Shown here piece by piece: positions 52,353 through 62,592 of a DNA stretch of 64,000 bases. The DNA lies in the NCBI RefSeq assembly GCF_014161445.1, contig NZ_JABBXA010000013.1, forward strand, positions 1-64,000, given 5' to 3'. Position numbers and translations under genes: made by a program. The notes under the pieces are model-generated. The model saw nothing but the letters and a program-made list of their open reading frames with translations. It made no database searches and was not told the origin of the DNA. Each line of letters starts with the position of its first letter. Positions within the stretch are counted from its first letter, which is position 1. Source of the DNA: Microbispora sp. H13382 (GTDB lineage: Bacteria; Actinomycetota; Actinomycetes; Streptosporangiales; Streptosporangiaceae).

Positions 52353-53882
52353 ATGACCGAGCACATCTTGCGGATGAGCGGGATCACCAAGACGTTCCCG
52401 GGAGTGAAGGCGCTGCAGGACGTCAACCTGTCCGTGCGGCGGGGCGAGATCCACGCGATCTGCGGCGAGAACGGCGCGGGCAAGTCGACGCTGATGAAGG
52501 TGCTGTCCGGGGTCTACCCGCACGGCGAGTACGAAGGTGAGATCACCTTCGAGGGCAGGCGCTGCGAGTTCGGCGGCATCCGCGACAGCGAGCACGCGGG
52601 CATCGTCATCATCCACCAGGAGCTGGCGCTCAGCCCGCAGCTGTCGATCGCCGAGAACATCTTCCTGGGCAACGAGCGCGCCAAACGCGGCGTGATCGAC
52701 TGGAACCGCACCAACTACGAGGCCGGCGAGCTGACGAAGCGGGTCGGCCTGCGCGAGAATCCGACGACGCTCATCTCCGACATCGGCGTGGGCAAGCAGC
52801 AGCTCGTGGAGATCGCCAAGGCGCTGTCGAAGGAGGTCAAGCTCCTCATCCTCGACGAGCCGACCGCGGCGCTGAACGACGACGATTCGGCGCACCTGCT
52901 CGACCTGCTGCGCGGGCTCAGGGACGAGGGCATCACCTGCGTGATCATCTCGCACAAGCTCAACGAGGTGATCGCCATCGCCGACGCCGTCACGATCATC
53001 CGTGACGGCCGCACGATCGAGACGCTCGACATGGCCGGCGACGACGTGACCGAGGACCGCATCATCTCCGGCATGGTCGGCCGCGCTCTCGACAACCGCT
53101 TCCCGGAACGGGAGCCGGCGATCGGCGAGGAGGCGTTCCGGATCGAGGACTGGACGGTCTACAGCCCCAGCCAGCCCGGCAGGAAGGTGGTCGACGGGGC
53201 CTCTCTCAGGCTGCGCCGCGGGGAGATCGTGGGGCTCGCGGGGCTGATGGGCGCCGGACGCACCGAACTGGCGATGAGCGTGTTCGGGCGGACGTACGGG
53301 ACGCACATCTCCGGCCGGATCTTCAAGGACGGCAAGCCGATCGAGATCCGCACCGTCCAGGACGCGATCAAGCACGGCATCGCCTACGCCACCGAGGACC
53401 GCAAGAGGTACGGCCTCAACCTCATCGAGGACATCAAGCGGAACGTCAGCGCCGCCGGGCTCAGGGGCCTGTCCCGGCGCGGGTGGGTCAACGAGAACGA
53501 GGAATTCCGCGTCGCCGAGCAGTTCCGCAAAAGCATGAACATCAAGGCGCCCGGCGTGAACAGCGTCGTCGGCAAGCTGAGCGGCGGCAACCAGCAGAAG
53601 GTCGTGCTCTCCAAGTGGATCCTGACCGAGCCGGACGTGCTCATCCTCGACGAGCCCACGAGGGGCATCGACGTCGGTGCGAAGTACGAGATCTACACGA
53701 TCATCAACCGCCTGGCCGACCAGGGCAAGGCCGTACTGATGATCTCTTCTGAGCTGCCTGAGCTGCTTGGCTTGTGCGACCGCATCTACACCCTCTCCGA
53801 GGGGCGCGTCACCGGGGAAGTGCCGCGCGGGGAAGCCACGCAGGAACGCCTCATGTATCTCATGACCAAGGGACAGGAGTAG
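52353..53882 (+). CDS. mmsA: Multiple-monosaccharide ABC transporter ATPase
   Basis: The 509-aa protein has tandem ABC domains. The first has Walker [10 protein letters not shown] and Walker [12 protein letters not shown]. The second has GLMGAGRTE, the signature LSGGNQQKV and [11 protein letters not shown]. The GguA/MmsA clade is indicated by the pairing with ChvE and a single large permease. ATG 52353 follows GAGCGAGGGG. It is 5 nt before the permease gene. Confidence 0.9.
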   Translation: MTEHILRMSGITKTFPGVKALQDVNLSVRRGEIHAICGENGAGKSTLMKVLSGVYPHGEYEGEITFEGRRCEFGGIRDSEHAGIVIIHQELALSPQLSIAENIFLGNERAKRGVIDWNRTNYEAGELTKRVGLRENPTTLISDIGVGKQQLVEIAKALSKEVKLLILDEPTAALNDDDSAHLLDLLRGLRDEGITCVIISHKLNEVIAIADAVTIIRDGRTIETLDMAGDDVTEDRIISGMVGRALDNRFPEREPAIGEEAFRIEDWTVYSPSQPGRKVVDGASLRLRRGEIVGLAGLMGAGRTELAMSVFGRTYGTHISGRIFKDGKPIEIRTVQDAIKHGIAYATEDRKRYGLNLIEDIKRNVSAAGLRGLSRRGWVNENEEFRVAEQFRKSMNIKAPGVNSVVGKLSGGNQQKVVLSKWILTEPDVLILDEPTRGIDVGAKYEIYTIINRLADQGKAVLMISSELPELLGLCDRIYTLSEGRVTGEVPRGEATQERLMYLMTKGQE

Positions 53883-53887
53883 CTCGA

Positions 53888-55147
53888 ATGAGCAGCATCA
53901 CGCCCGCCGACGTACAGGTCGGCGCCATGGGCGACGGGGGATCGCCACGGCAGCCGGGACGGGTGTCGCTCGGCGGACTGTCGATCAACCTGCGCTCGAG
54001 CGGTATCTACATCGCCTTCGCGCTGATCATTGTGCTGTTTTCGGTGCTGACCGACGGCGCGTTGCTCCAGCCGCAGAACATCTCCAACATCATCGTCCAG
54101 AACTCCTACGTCCTGATCCTCGCGATCGGGATGATCCTGGTCATCATCGCCGGGCACATCGACCTGTCGGTCGGCTCGGTGGTCGCGGTCACCGGAGCGC
54201 TGGCCGCCGTGCTCATGGTGAACATGGGCATGCCCTGGCCGCTGGCCCTGCTGGTCACGATCATCGCCGGTGGGGTGATCGGGGCCTGGCAGGGATACTG
54301 GATCGCGTACTTCGGCATCCCCGCGTTCATCGTGACTCTGGCCGGCATGCTGCTGTTCCGGGCGCTGACCCTGACCGTGCTGGGCAACCAGGGCATCGGC
54401 CCGTTCCCCGACCAGGTCCGCACGCTGGCGAACGGCTTCACCGACGGCTACCTCGGCAACGTCGGCCTCGGTCCGCTCGGCGGCGCGGACCTGTTCAGCC
54501 TGTTGATCGGCCTGATCGCGATCGCCGGCATGGTCGTGGCGCAGTGGCGTACGCGCAATGCCCGGAAGGGCTACGGCCAGTCGGTCGAGCCCGTTGCGCT
54601 GTTCGCGCTGAAGATGGCCGCCGGAGCCGCGCTGATCCTCTTCGTCGTGGTGCAGCTCGCCCGTTTCAAGAACCTGCCATGGGTGCTGGTGCTGCTGGCC
54701 GTGCTCGTGCTGGGATATTCGCTGATGGCCAATCGCACGGTGTTCGGCCGGCAGATCTACGCGATCGGCGGCAACCTGCAGGCGGCCGTGATGTCCGGTG
54801 TGAAGGTCAAGTCCGTCGTCTTCTGGATCTTCGTCAACATGGGCGTGCTCTCGGCCATCGCCGGCGTCATCTTCGCCGGCCGGCTCAATCAGGCGGGTCC
54901 CACGGCGGGCAACAGCTTCGAGCTGGACGCGATCGCGGCGGCCTTCATCGGCGGCGCTGCCGTGCAGGGCGGCGTGGGCAAGGTCGTGGGCGCCATCACC
55001 GGTGGTCTGATCATGGCGGTCATCAACAACGGCATGTCCCTGATCGGCTCGCCCAGTGAGCGGGTCATGCTCGTCAAGGGCGCCGTCCTGCTCGCCGCCG
55101 TGGCGTTCGACGTGTGGACCAAGCGCAGGGCAGGTGCCTCACGCTGA
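53888..55147 (+). CDS. mmsB: Multiple-monosaccharide ABC transporter permease
   Basis: The membrane subunit is 419 aa with about 12 hydrophobic segments, longer than the ribose-type permeases as usual for MmsB/GguB. The GHIDLSVGSVVAVTGA loop near 96 and the IYAIGGNLQAAVMSGV segment are present. As only one permease gene follows mmsA, it should act as a homodimer. A long N-terminal polar lead (about 30 residues) precedes the first helix. araB begins 208 nt downstream. Confidence 0.9.
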   Translation: MSSITPADVQVGAMGDGGSPRQPGRVSLGGLSINLRSSGIYIAFALIIVLFSVLTDGALLQPQNISNIIVQNSYVLILAIGMILVIIAGHIDLSVGSVVAVTGALAAVLMVNMGMPWPLALLVTIIAGGVIGAWQGYWIAYFGIPAFIVTLAGMLLFRALTLTVLGNQGIGPFPDQVRTLANGFTDGYLGNVGLGPLGGADLFSLLIGLIAIAGMVVAQWRTRNARKGYGQSVEPVALFALKMAAGAALILFVVVQLARFKNLPWVLVLLAVLVLGYSLMANRTVFGRQIYAIGGNLQAAVMSGVKVKSVVFWIFVNMGVLSAIAGVIFAGRLNQAGPTAGNSFELDAIAAAFIGGAAVQGGVGKVVGAITGGLIMAVINNGMSLIGSPSERVMLVKGAVLLAAVAFDVWTKRRAGASR

Positions 55148-55354
55148 TCGAATAGTCGCCGACAGGAAACCTATCGAGGGCAGGATCGACGCCTGGAGCA
55201 CCGCTCCGCAGCACGCAGGTCGTCATCGCATCGAGGTGCTGGTGAGATCAGCGCGGGACCCACCGCGACGAGCGCCTGCTCCTGAGAGCCGGCTTGGTGG
55301 TGAGGCCGAGGCCCCTGGACATGATCCGGATGCCCCACAGTCCCTGGAGTTCAA
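55148..55354 (+). other. Intergenic region before araB
   Basis: About 207 nt without a convincing gene. A frame from mmsB-proximal sequence runs in phase into araB but has no good start. The region ends in GGAG (araB ribosome site) and the LacI box over the araB start. No clear promoter hexamers were identified. Confidence 0.5.
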
Positions 55355-55368
55355 TGTGAACGCTAACA
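55355..55368. promoter_or_regulatory. Arabinose LacI box overlapping the araB start codon
   Basis: TGTGAACGCTAACA covers GTG 55356; the 12-nt core matches the consensus at 10 of 12. A repressor bound here would block transcription into araB, and the box also fixes the first four codons. Confidence 0.65.
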
Positions 55369-57005
55369 ACAACCGCTATGTCATCGGCGTCGACTACGGC
55401 ACGCTGTCCGGGCGTGCGGTCGTGGTGCGGGTGAGCGACGGCGAGGAGGTGGGCGGCGCCGTCCACGAGTACGCCCACCGCGTGATCGAGGACGCGCTGC
55501 CGGGCTCCGGCGTCCGTCTCGGCCCCGACTGGGCCCTGCAGTCGCCGGCCGACTGGATCGACGTGCTTCGGCACGCCGTGCCGAAGGCGCTGGCCGCCGC
55601 CCAGGTCCCGGCCGAGCAGGTGATCGGCATCGGCACGGACTTCACGGCCTGCACGATCCTGCCCGCCACCGCCGACGGCCACCCGTTGTGCGAGGAGCTC
55701 CCCGAACGGCCGCACGCCTGGCCGAAGCTCTGGAAGCACCACGCGGCGCAGCCCCACGCCGACCGCATCAACGCGCTGGCCGCCGAGCGCGGCGAGCCGT
55801 GGCTGCCGCGGTACGGCGGCAAGATCTCCTCCGAGTGGGCCTTCGCCAAGGGCCTGCAGCTGCTGGAGGAGGACCCGGAGCTGTACGACCGGGCCGACCG
55901 CTGGATCGAGGCGGCCGACTGGATCATCTGGCAGCTCACCGGGGTGGAGACCCGCAACGTCTGCACCGCCGGGTACAAGGCCATCCACCAGGACGGCGGC
56001 TATCCGTCCGAGGACTTCCTGGCCGCGCTCAATCCCGCCTTCTCCGGTTTCACCCGCAAGCTCGGCCAGGGTCTCGCTCCGCTCGGCGGCCTCGCCGGTC
56101 AGCTGACCGCGCGGGCCGCCGAGTGGACGGGGCTGCCCGAGGGCATCGCGGTCGCGGTCGGCAACGTCGACGCACACGTCACCGCCGCGGCGGCCGACGC
56201 CGTGCGGCCGGGCCAGATGGTCGCCATCATGGGCACCTCGACCTGCCACGTCATGTGCTCCGACCAGCTCGCCGAGGTCCCCGGCATGTGCGGCGTCGTG
56301 CGCGACGGCATCGTCCCCGGGCTGTGGGGCTACGAGGCGGGCCAGTCCGCCGTCGGCGACATCTTCGCCTGGTACGTGGACAACTGCGTGCCCGCGTCGT
56401 ACGCCGAGAGGGCGGCGGAGGCGGGAGTCGGCCTGCACGAGTACCTGACCTCCCTCGCCGCCGAGCAGAAGGTCGGCCAGCATGGGCTGGTCGCGCTCGA
56501 CTGGCACGGCGGCAATCGCTCGGTCCTGGTCGACCACACCCTGTCCGGCGTCATCGTCGGGCAGACGCTCGCCACCCGCCCGGAGGACGTCTACCGCGCG
56601 CTCATCGAGGCCACCGCGTTCGGCGCCCGGACGATCGTGGAGACGTTCGAGGCGTCGGGGGTGCCGGTCGAGGAGTTCGTGGTCGCCGGCGGCCTGCTCA
56701 AGAACCACTTCCTCATGCAGACGTACGCCGACGTGCTGCGCCGCCCGCTGTCGGTGATCGGCTCCGACCAGGGGCCGGCCCTCGGCTCGGCGATCCACGC
56801 CGCCGTCGCGGCGGGCGCCTACCCCGACATCACGGCCGCCGCGGCGGCGATGGGCAAGCGCGACGCCGCCGCCTACGTGCCCGACGCCGGGCGGGCCGAC
56901 GCCTACGACCGGCTGTACGCCGAATATCGCAGGCTGCACGACCACTTCGCGGACGGTGGCATGCTCCACCGGCTCCGCGCGATCAGGAACGAGGCCAGTG
57001 CATGA
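55356..57005 (+). CDS. araB: Ribulokinase
   Basis: Phosphorylates L-ribulose to L-ribulose 5-phosphate. The 549-aa protein has the FGGY kinase fold with VIGVDYGTLSGRAVVV near the start, GIGTDFTAC near 86, GKISSEWAFAK, and MGTSTCHVM near 292. GTG 55356 is chosen because GGAG lies 7 nt upstream and the VNANNNRYVIG start fits the domain edge. Its start codon is inside a LacI box. The stop overlaps araD (ATGA). Confidence 0.95.
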   Translation: MNANNNRYVIGVDYGTLSGRAVVVRVSDGEEVGGAVHEYAHRVIEDALPGSGVRLGPDWALQSPADWIDVLRHAVPKALAAAQVPAEQVIGIGTDFTACTILPATADGHPLCEELPERPHAWPKLWKHHAAQPHADRINALAAERGEPWLPRYGGKISSEWAFAKGLQLLEEDPELYDRADRWIEAADWIIWQLTGVETRNVCTAGYKAIHQDGGYPSEDFLAALNPAFSGFTRKLGQGLAPLGGLAGQLTARAAEWTGLPEGIAVAVGNVDAHVTAAAADAVRPGQMVAIMGTSTCHVMCSDQLAEVPGMCGVVRDGIVPGLWGYEAGQSAVGDIFAWYVDNCVPASYAERAAEAGVGLHEYLTSLAAEQKVGQHGLVALDWHGGNRSVLVDHTLSGVIVGQTLATRPEDVYRALIEATAFGARTIVETFEASGVPVEEFVVAGGLLKNHFLMQTYADVLRRPLSVIGSDQGPALGSAIHAAVAAGAYPDITAAAAAMGKRDAAAYVPDAGRADAYDRLYAEYRRLHDHFADGGMLHRLRAIRNEASA

Positions 57006-57679
57006 TCGATGACCCGCGCTCGATTCAACGGCTGCGCGAAACCGTTTGCAGACTCCACGCCGAGCTGGTCCGGTACGGCCTGGTGGCGTGGACGGCGGGC
57101 AACGTCTCTGGCCGGGTGCCCGGCGAGGACCTGTTCGTCATCAAGCCCAGCGGCGTGTCGTACGACGACCTGACCCCCGAGTCGATCGTGGTCTGCGACC
57201 TCGACGGCAACCTCGTCGAGGGCGACCTGGCCCCCTCCAGCGACACGGCCGCGCACGCCTACGTCTACCGGCACATGCCGGAGGTGAACGGCGTGGTGCA
57301 CACCCATTCCACGTACGCCTCGGCGTGGGCGGCCCGCGGTGAGGCGATCCCGTGCGTGCTCACCGCGATGGCCGACGAGTTCGGCGGCGAGATCCCCGTC
57401 GGGCCGTTCGCGCTCATCGGGGGCGACGACATCGGCAAGGGGATCGTGGCGACCCTGACCGGGCACCGCTCCCCGGCCGTGCTCATGCAGAACCACGGCG
57501 TGTTCACGATCGGGGACTCGCCGAAGGCGGCGGTGAAGGCCGCCGTGATGTGCGAGGACGTGGCCCGCACCGTGCACATCTCCCGCCAGCTCGGCCGGCC
57601 GCTGCCCATCGCGCAGGCCGACGTCGACAGCTTGTACGACCGCTACCAGAACGTCTATGGACAGAGGAGTCACCTGTGA
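57002..57679 (+). CDS. araD: L-ribulose-5-phosphate 4-epimerase
   Basis: Converts L-ribulose 5-phosphate to D-xylulose 5-phosphate, the entry into the pentose phosphate pathway. The 225-aa class II aldolase-fold protein has zinc ligands His100 and His102 ([12 protein letters not shown]) and the third His in QNHGVFTIG. The phosphate-binding GNVSGR is near 34. It overlaps araB upstream and araA downstream, so araBDA is a tightly coupled operon. Confidence 0.94.
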   Translation: MIDDPRSIQRLRETVCRLHAELVRYGLVAWTAGNVSGRVPGEDLFVIKPSGVSYDDLTPESIVVCDLDGNLVEGDLAPSSDTAAHAYVYRHMPEVNGVVHTHSTYASAWAARGEAIPCVLTAMADEFGGEIPVGPFALIGGDDIGKGIVATLTGHRSPAVLMQNHGVFTIGDSPKAAVKAAVMCEDVARTVHISRQLGRPLPIAQADVDSLYDRYQNVYGQRSHL

Positions 57680-59157
57680 GGCTATGGTTTCTGACCGGCA
57701 GCCAGGGCCTGTACGGCGAGGAGACGCTGCGGCAGGTGGCCGAGCAGTCCCAGCGCATCGCCGAGCAGCTGGGCGAGGCGCTGCCGTTCGAGCTCGAGTG
57801 GCGGCCCGTGCTCACCGACGCGGCGGCCATCCGCCGCGTGTGCCTGGAGGCCAACGGTGACGACGACTGCATCGGCCTGATCGCGTGGATGCACACGTTC
57901 TCCCCGGCCAAGATGTGGATCGCCGGGCTTGACGCGCTGCGCAAGCCGCTGGTGCACCTGCACACGCAGGCCAACGTGGAGCTGCCGTGGAGCTCCATCG
58001 ACATGGACTTCATGAACCTCAACCAGGCCGCCCACGGCGACCGCGAGTTCGGCTACATCCAGACGCGCCTCGGCGTGCCGCGCAAGACCGTCGCCGGGCA
58101 CGTGAGCGACCCGTCGGTGGCGGGGCGCATCGCCACCTGGGCGCGGGCGGCGGCGGGCCGGGCGGAGGTCGGCTCGCTGCGCCTGGCCAGGTTCGGCGAC
58201 AACATGCGGGACGTCGCCGTGACCGAGGGCGACAAGGTCGAGGCGCAGCTGCGGTTCGGGGTGTCGGTGAACACCTACGGGGTCAACGAGCTGGTCGAGG
58301 CCGTGGACGCCGCCGCCGACGCGGACGTGTCCGCCCTCGTGAAGGAGTACGAGGACCTCTACCGGATGGCGCCCGAGCTGCGCGCGGGCGGAGAGCGGCA
58401 CGAGTCGCTGCGTTACGCGGCCCGCATCGAGCTGGGCCTGCGGCACTTCCTGGAGGGCGGGGGCTTCAAGGCGTTCACCACGAACTTCGAGGACCTGGGC
58501 GGGCTGCGCCAGCTCCCCGGCCTGGCCGTGCAGCGGCTGATGGCCGACGGCTACGGCTTCGGCGGCGAGGGCGACTGGAAGACCTCGGTGCTGCTGCGCA
58601 CGCTCAAGGTCATGTCGGCGGGCCTGCCCGGCGGCACCTCCTTCATGGAGGACTACACCTACCACCTCACGCCGGGCGAGGAGCTCATCCTCGGCGCGCA
58701 CATGCTGGAGGTCTGCCCGACGATCGCGGCCGACACCCCCGCGTGCGAGATCCACCCGCTGAGCATCGGCGGGCGGGAGGACCCGGTGCGGCTGGTGTTC
58801 GACGCCGCCCCCGGCCCCGCCGTGGTGGTCGGTCTGTCCGACATGGGCGAGCGGTTCCGCCTGGTGGCCAACGCGATCGACGTGGTCGCGCCGCCCGAGC
58901 CGCTGCCCGCCCTGCCGGTCGCCCGGGCCGTGTGGCGCCCCCGGCCCGACCTGCGCACCTCCGCCGAGTCGTGGATCACGGCCGGCGCCCCGCACCACAC
59001 CGTGCTCTCCTCGGCGATCGGGTCCGAGGAGCTGACCGACTTCGCCGACATGCTCGGCGTCGAGTTGCTCGTCATCGACGAGGCGACCACCTCCCGCCAG
59101 TTCGTCAAGGAACTGCGGTGGAACCAGGCCTACTATCGGCTCGCGCAAGGATTTTGA
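57676..59157 (+). CDS. araA: L-arabinose isomerase
   Basis: Converts L-arabinose to L-ribulose using manganese. The 493-aa protein has the usual length and start ([13 protein letters not shown]). The metal-binding residues lie in GGEGDWKT (Glu), FMEDYTYHL (Glu), GAHMLEVCP (His) and [10 protein letters not shown] (His). GTG 57676 overlaps the araD stop and has GAGGAG upstream. Its TGA overlaps the next ATG by one base (TGATG), which couples it to a secreted GH43 gene. Confidence 0.96.
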   Translation: MRLWFLTGSQGLYGEETLRQVAEQSQRIAEQLGEALPFELEWRPVLTDAAAIRRVCLEANGDDDCIGLIAWMHTFSPAKMWIAGLDALRKPLVHLHTQANVELPWSSIDMDFMNLNQAAHGDREFGYIQTRLGVPRKTVAGHVSDPSVAGRIATWARAAAGRAEVGSLRLARFGDNMRDVAVTEGDKVEAQLRFGVSVNTYGVNELVEAVDAAADADVSALVKEYEDLYRMAPELRAGGERHESLRYAARIELGLRHFLEGGGFKAFTTNFEDLGGLRQLPGLAVQRLMADGYGFGGEGDWKTSVLLRTLKVMSAGLPGGTSFMEDYTYHLTPGEELILGAHMLEVCPTIAADTPACEIHPLSIGGREDPVRLVFDAAPGPAVVVGLSDMGERFRLVANAIDVVAPPEPLPALPVARAVWRPRPDLRTSAESWITAGAPHHTVLSSAIGSEELTDFADMLGVELLVIDEATTSRQFVKELRWNQAYYRLAQGF

Positions 59158-61352
59158 TGCTCAGCAGGTTCGTGATGGGCGGCCTGGCCGCCCTCACGCT
59201 CGGAGCCGGGGCGCTCGTCCCGTCCGCCGCCTCGGCGGCCGACGAGGGCCTCGCGCTCTGGTACAAGCTCGACGAGACCTCCGGCACGGTGGCGGCCGAC
59301 TCCTCCGGCAACGGCAGGAACGGCACGCTGAACGGTGACGCGAGCTGGGGCGACGGCCTCCGGCTCGGCGGCACGAACGGGTACGTCAAGATGCCCGACA
59401 ACCTCATGCGCGGCATGACCTCGATCACGGTCGCGCTCGACGTCTGGATCGACCCCACGCAGGCCACGCCGTACTTCGTCTACGGCTTCGGCAACTCGAG
59501 CGGGTCCAGCGGCAACGGCTACCTGTTCACCACCGGCGACACCTTCCGTACGTCGATCGCGTCGGGCAACTGGTCGACCGAGCAGAACGCCAACGCCGGC
59601 GTCAACCTGCCGCGCGGCGGCTGGCAGCACATCGCGTACACGCTCGGCGGCGGCGTCGGCGTGCTGTACCAGAACGGCGACGAGGTGGCCCGCAACACCG
59701 CCGTCACGCTCACCCCCGGTTCGATCGGCGGCGGCACGACCACGGCCGACTACATCGGCCGCTCGCTCTACTCGGGCGACAAGTACCTCAAGGGCAGGGT
59801 CAAGGACTTCCGCGTCTACGGCCGGGCCCTCGGCGCGTCCGAGATCGCCCAGCTCGCGGCACCGGTCAACGCCGAGATCGTCAAGCAGGACGCCGCGGCG
59901 CTCGACCTCGGCGACACCGGCGCGGTCCGGTCCGACCTGACGCTGCCGGCGAAGGGCGCGTCCGGGTCCACGATCACCTGGGCCTCCGGCGATCCGGCGG
60001 TCGTCAGCGCGACCGGCGCCGTCACCCGGCCGCCGGCGGGCGCGCAGGACGCCCACGTCACGCTCACCGCCACGCTCACCAAGGGCACGGCGACGGAGAC
60101 GAAGACGTTCGACGTCACCGTCGAGGCGATCTACACCGACAAGCGGGCCGTCGAGACCGACGCCGGCAAGCTCGTCGTGCACAACATCGACGACGTCCGC
60201 GGCAACCTGACGCTGCCGACCGAGGGCGAGAACGGCACCACCATCACCTGGCGGTCCACCGAGCCGGACACGCTCGGCGAGACCGGCGAGGTGAACCGTC
60301 CCGCGCCGGGCGCCAAGGCCGTGAAGGTGAACCTCAAGGCGACGATCTCGCGCGGCAGGCACCAGGCCGTGCGGATCTTCAAGCCCGAGGTGCCCGCGCT
60401 GCCAGCCAAGGAGCCGTACAAGGGCTACCTGTTCGCCTACTTCACCGGTGAGGGCTACTCGGACGGCGAACAGATCTACAACGCGCTGAGCAAGGGCGAC
60501 GACCCGCTTCACTGGCAGGAGCTCAACGGCGGCCGGCCGGTCGTCACCTCCGACGTCGGTGAGAAGGGCCTGCGCGACCCGTTCGTCATCCGCTCGCCCG
60601 AGGGCGACCGGTTCTACCTGATCGCCACCGACCTCAAGATCTACGGCAACGGCGACTGGGACCGCGCGCAACGCCGCGGCAGCCGCTCGATCATGGTGGC
60701 CGAGTCGACCGACCTGGTGCACTGGACGAACCAGCGGCTCGTCCAGGTCTCCCCGCCCGAGGCCGGCAACACCTGGGCGCCGGAGGCGTACTACGACAAG
60801 ACCCTCGGGGCGTACGTCGTGTTCTGGGCGTCCAAGCTGTACGGCAACCCGCAGCACACGGGGGACACCTACAACAAGATGGTGTACGCGACGACCCGCG
60901 ACTTCTACACCTTCTCCGAGCCGAAGATCTGGAAGGACCCGGGCTACTCGGTCATCGACTCGACGGTGATCGAGCACAACGGGACCTACTACCGCTTCAC
61001 CAAGGACGAGCGGAACAACAGCTCCTCCAGCCCGTGCAGCAAGTACATCATCGAGGAGAAGTCCACCTCGCTGACCAGCACGAACTGGGACTTCCTGAAG
61101 GAGTGCATCGGCTCCGGCGCGCTGTCGCGCGGCGAGGGGCCGACGATCTTCAAGTCCAACAGCGAGGACAGGTGGTACCTGTTCATCGACGAGTACGGCG
61201 GCCGCGGCTACGTGCCGTTCGAGTCGACCGACCTCGAGAAGGGCGAATGGACCGTCCCGGCCGACTACCAGCTGCCGAGCCGTCCGCGTCACGGCACGGT
61301 GCTGGGCGTCACGCAGGCCGAGTACGACCGGCTGCTCTCCGTTCTCGGCTGA
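59157..61352 (+). CDS. Secreted LamG-aBig-GH43 hydrolase
   Basis: A 731-aa exported enzyme. The order is: signal peptide (cut after ASA, about 28); a LamG-like domain (about 30-235); two atypical bacterial Ig-like repeats (about 240-405, LPxxGxxGxTITW); a GH43 five-bladed propeller (about 418-731). GH43 residues visible are the base Asp474 (LRDPFVI), the WAPE motif with Glu543, and a candidate acid in RGEGPTIF. It probably cleaves arabinan, arabinoxylan or related side chains. ATG 59157 overlaps the araA stop, so export of this enzyme is tied to arabinose catabolism. Confidence 0.87.
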   Translation: MLSRFVMGGLAALTLGAGALVPSAASAADEGLALWYKLDETSGTVAADSSGNGRNGTLNGDASWGDGLRLGGTNGYVKMPDNLMRGMTSITVALDVWIDPTQATPYFVYGFGNSSGSSGNGYLFTTGDTFRTSIASGNWSTEQNANAGVNLPRGGWQHIAYTLGGGVGVLYQNGDEVARNTAVTLTPGSIGGGTTTADYIGRSLYSGDKYLKGRVKDFRVYGRALGASEIAQLAAPVNAEIVKQDAAALDLGDTGAVRSDLTLPAKGASGSTITWASGDPAVVSATGAVTRPPAGAQDAHVTLTATLTKGTATETKTFDVTVEAIYTDKRAVETDAGKLVVHNIDDVRGNLTLPTEGENGTTITWRSTEPDTLGETGEVNRPAPGAKAVKVNLKATISRGRHQAVRIFKPEVPALPAKEPYKGYLFAYFTGEGYSDGEQIYNALSKGDDPLHWQELNGGRPVVTSDVGEKGLRDPFVIRSPEGDRFYLIATDLKIYGNGDWDRAQRRGSRSIMVAESTDLVHWTNQRLVQVSPPEAGNTWAPEAYYDKTLGAYVVFWASKLYGNPQHTGDTYNKMVYATTRDFYTFSEPKIWKDPGYSVIDSTVIEHNGTYYRFTKDERNNSSSSPCSKYIIEEKSTSLTSTNWDFLKECIGSGALSRGEGPTIFKSNSEDRWYLFIDEYGGRGYVPFESTDLEKGEWTVPADYQLPSRPRHGTVLGVTQAEYDRLLSVLG

Positions 61353-61387
61353 TCCGGGCCCTCGGCTGATCCGGTCCCGCTGATCAC

Positions 61388-61422
61388 ACGGGCCCTTCCC
61401 CCGCGGGGGAAGGGCCCGTTTC
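61388..61422. terminator. Terminator at the end of the ara operon
   Basis: A perfect 32-nt palindrome (61388-61403 with 61404-61419) followed by TTTCC, 35 nt after the GH43 stop. The facing gene ends at 61429, so it can serve both strands. Confidence 0.88.
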
Positions 61423-61428
61423 CGCGCG

Positions 61429-62592
61429 TCAGGCCGCCGGCCGGGACAGCGATCGGGAGGCGAGGGCGGCCCGGGCCGCCGCGAGCGCGCTGTTGACCGA
61501 GACCTCGGCCAGCAGGCCCGGTGCGGCCACCTGGTCACCGGCCAGCCAGACGCCGTCGCCGCGCTCGACCGCCGGGCGGTCGTGCCACGAGGCGCCGGGC
61601 AGGTCGAGGGCGCCGGTGCGGCCGGCGGCGACCGACTCGCGGCGCCAGGTGACCCGGTCGCGCCAGCCCGGCAGGGCGAGGTCGGCGATCCGTTCCAGCC
61701 GTGCGAGCGCCGTCCCCTTCGCCTCACCGGGGCGCATCGGCAGCTCGAGTTGCACCAGGCTCTCCCCGCGGGGGGCGAGCGACCGGTCAGGCAGCGAGTA
61801 ACGCTCCAGGAACCCGCCCTCGTCCAGATCGCTCACGAGGAACAGGTCCCGGGGGTGCGCGCGCAACCCGAGGTCGAGGAGGACTCCCCGGCCGCTCTCC
61901 CAGCGCAGCGAGTCGTCGCCCAGCAGGCCGCGGGCGGCGTCGAGCGAGGTGGCGACGATCACCTGTCCGTCCGGCAGCCGGTCCACCCTCGACCCGGTCT
62001 CGACGCGCACGCCCAGATCGCGGGCGTACGCCGCCATCCGGTCGATCATCCGTCCCCAGCCGCCGACCAGATACCGCACGGCCGGATACCGCGGGGCCGC
62101 GACGCGCAGGAGGCGCTCCCAGACGAACGCGGCCGACAGTCTGCCGGGATCGGCCTCATAGGTGACCACTCCTGTCGCCCCGGCGGCCACCCGGGCGGCC
62201 TCCTCGCCGAAGTGGCGCGTGGCCCAGGACCCGAAGTCCTCCTCCACCGGCGCCCGAAGGCCGCGCCGGGCGGCCATCCGCAGCAGTGTGGCCGGGGGCC
62301 GTCCGGTGAGCCTCCCGTCGCGGCGGAACCGTGCCCGGAGCAGGTGTCCCGGCCGGGGCAGCGCGTACGGCCGGACCAGCCTCCGTTCGTCCAGCCACCG
62401 CCACGGCAGACCGTCCGCGTAGAGGGCGTGGACGCCCTCGTTCGCGACGTACGGCGCGGCGGTGGACCGGGCGCGTCCGCCGAGAGCGTTGTGCGCCTCG
62501 TGCAGGACGACGGACGCGCCGCCCTCGGCGCAGGCGATGGCGGCGGTCAGCCCGGCGAGCCCGCCGCCCACGATCGTGATGTCTTCTCTCAT
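61429..62592 (-). CDS. FAD-dependent oxidoreductase (amine-oxidase fold)
   Basis: The 387-aa protein has an N-terminal dinucleotide-binding motif ITIVGGGLAGLTAAIA and NALGGRARS, and a C-terminal FAD contact GVWLAGDQVAAPGLLAEVSVNSA. This is the NAD(P)-binding-Rossmann-like / phytoene desaturase-like fold. The substrate is unknown. Its start overlaps the stop of the ECF41 sigma gene by 4 bp, so it is co-transcribed with that regulator and is probably part of its response. Confidence 0.85.
   Translation of the reverse strand: MREDITIVGGGLAGLTAAIACAEGGASVVLHEAHNALGGRARSTAAPYVANEGVHALYADGLPWRWLDERRLVRPYALPRPGHLLRARFRRDGRLTGRPPATLLRMAARRGLRAPVEEDFGSWATRHFGEEAARVAAGATGVVTYEADPGRLSAAFVWERLLRVAAPRYPAVRYLVGGWGRMIDRMAAYARDLGVRVETGSRVDRLPDGQVIVATSLDAARGLLGDDSLRWESGRGVLLDLGLRAHPRDLFLVSDLDEGGFLERYSLPDRSLAPRGESLVQLELPMRPGEAKGTALARLERIADLALPGWRDRVTWRRESVAAGRTGALDLPGASWHDRPAVERGDGVWLAGDQVAAPGLLAEVSVNSALAAARAALASRSLSRPAA

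Noticed and set aside
55056..55355. Upstream extension of araB by 100 codons
   Set aside because: The extension overlaps mmsB, has no AraB homology, and GTG 55356 has a proper ribosome site directly before the kinase domain.
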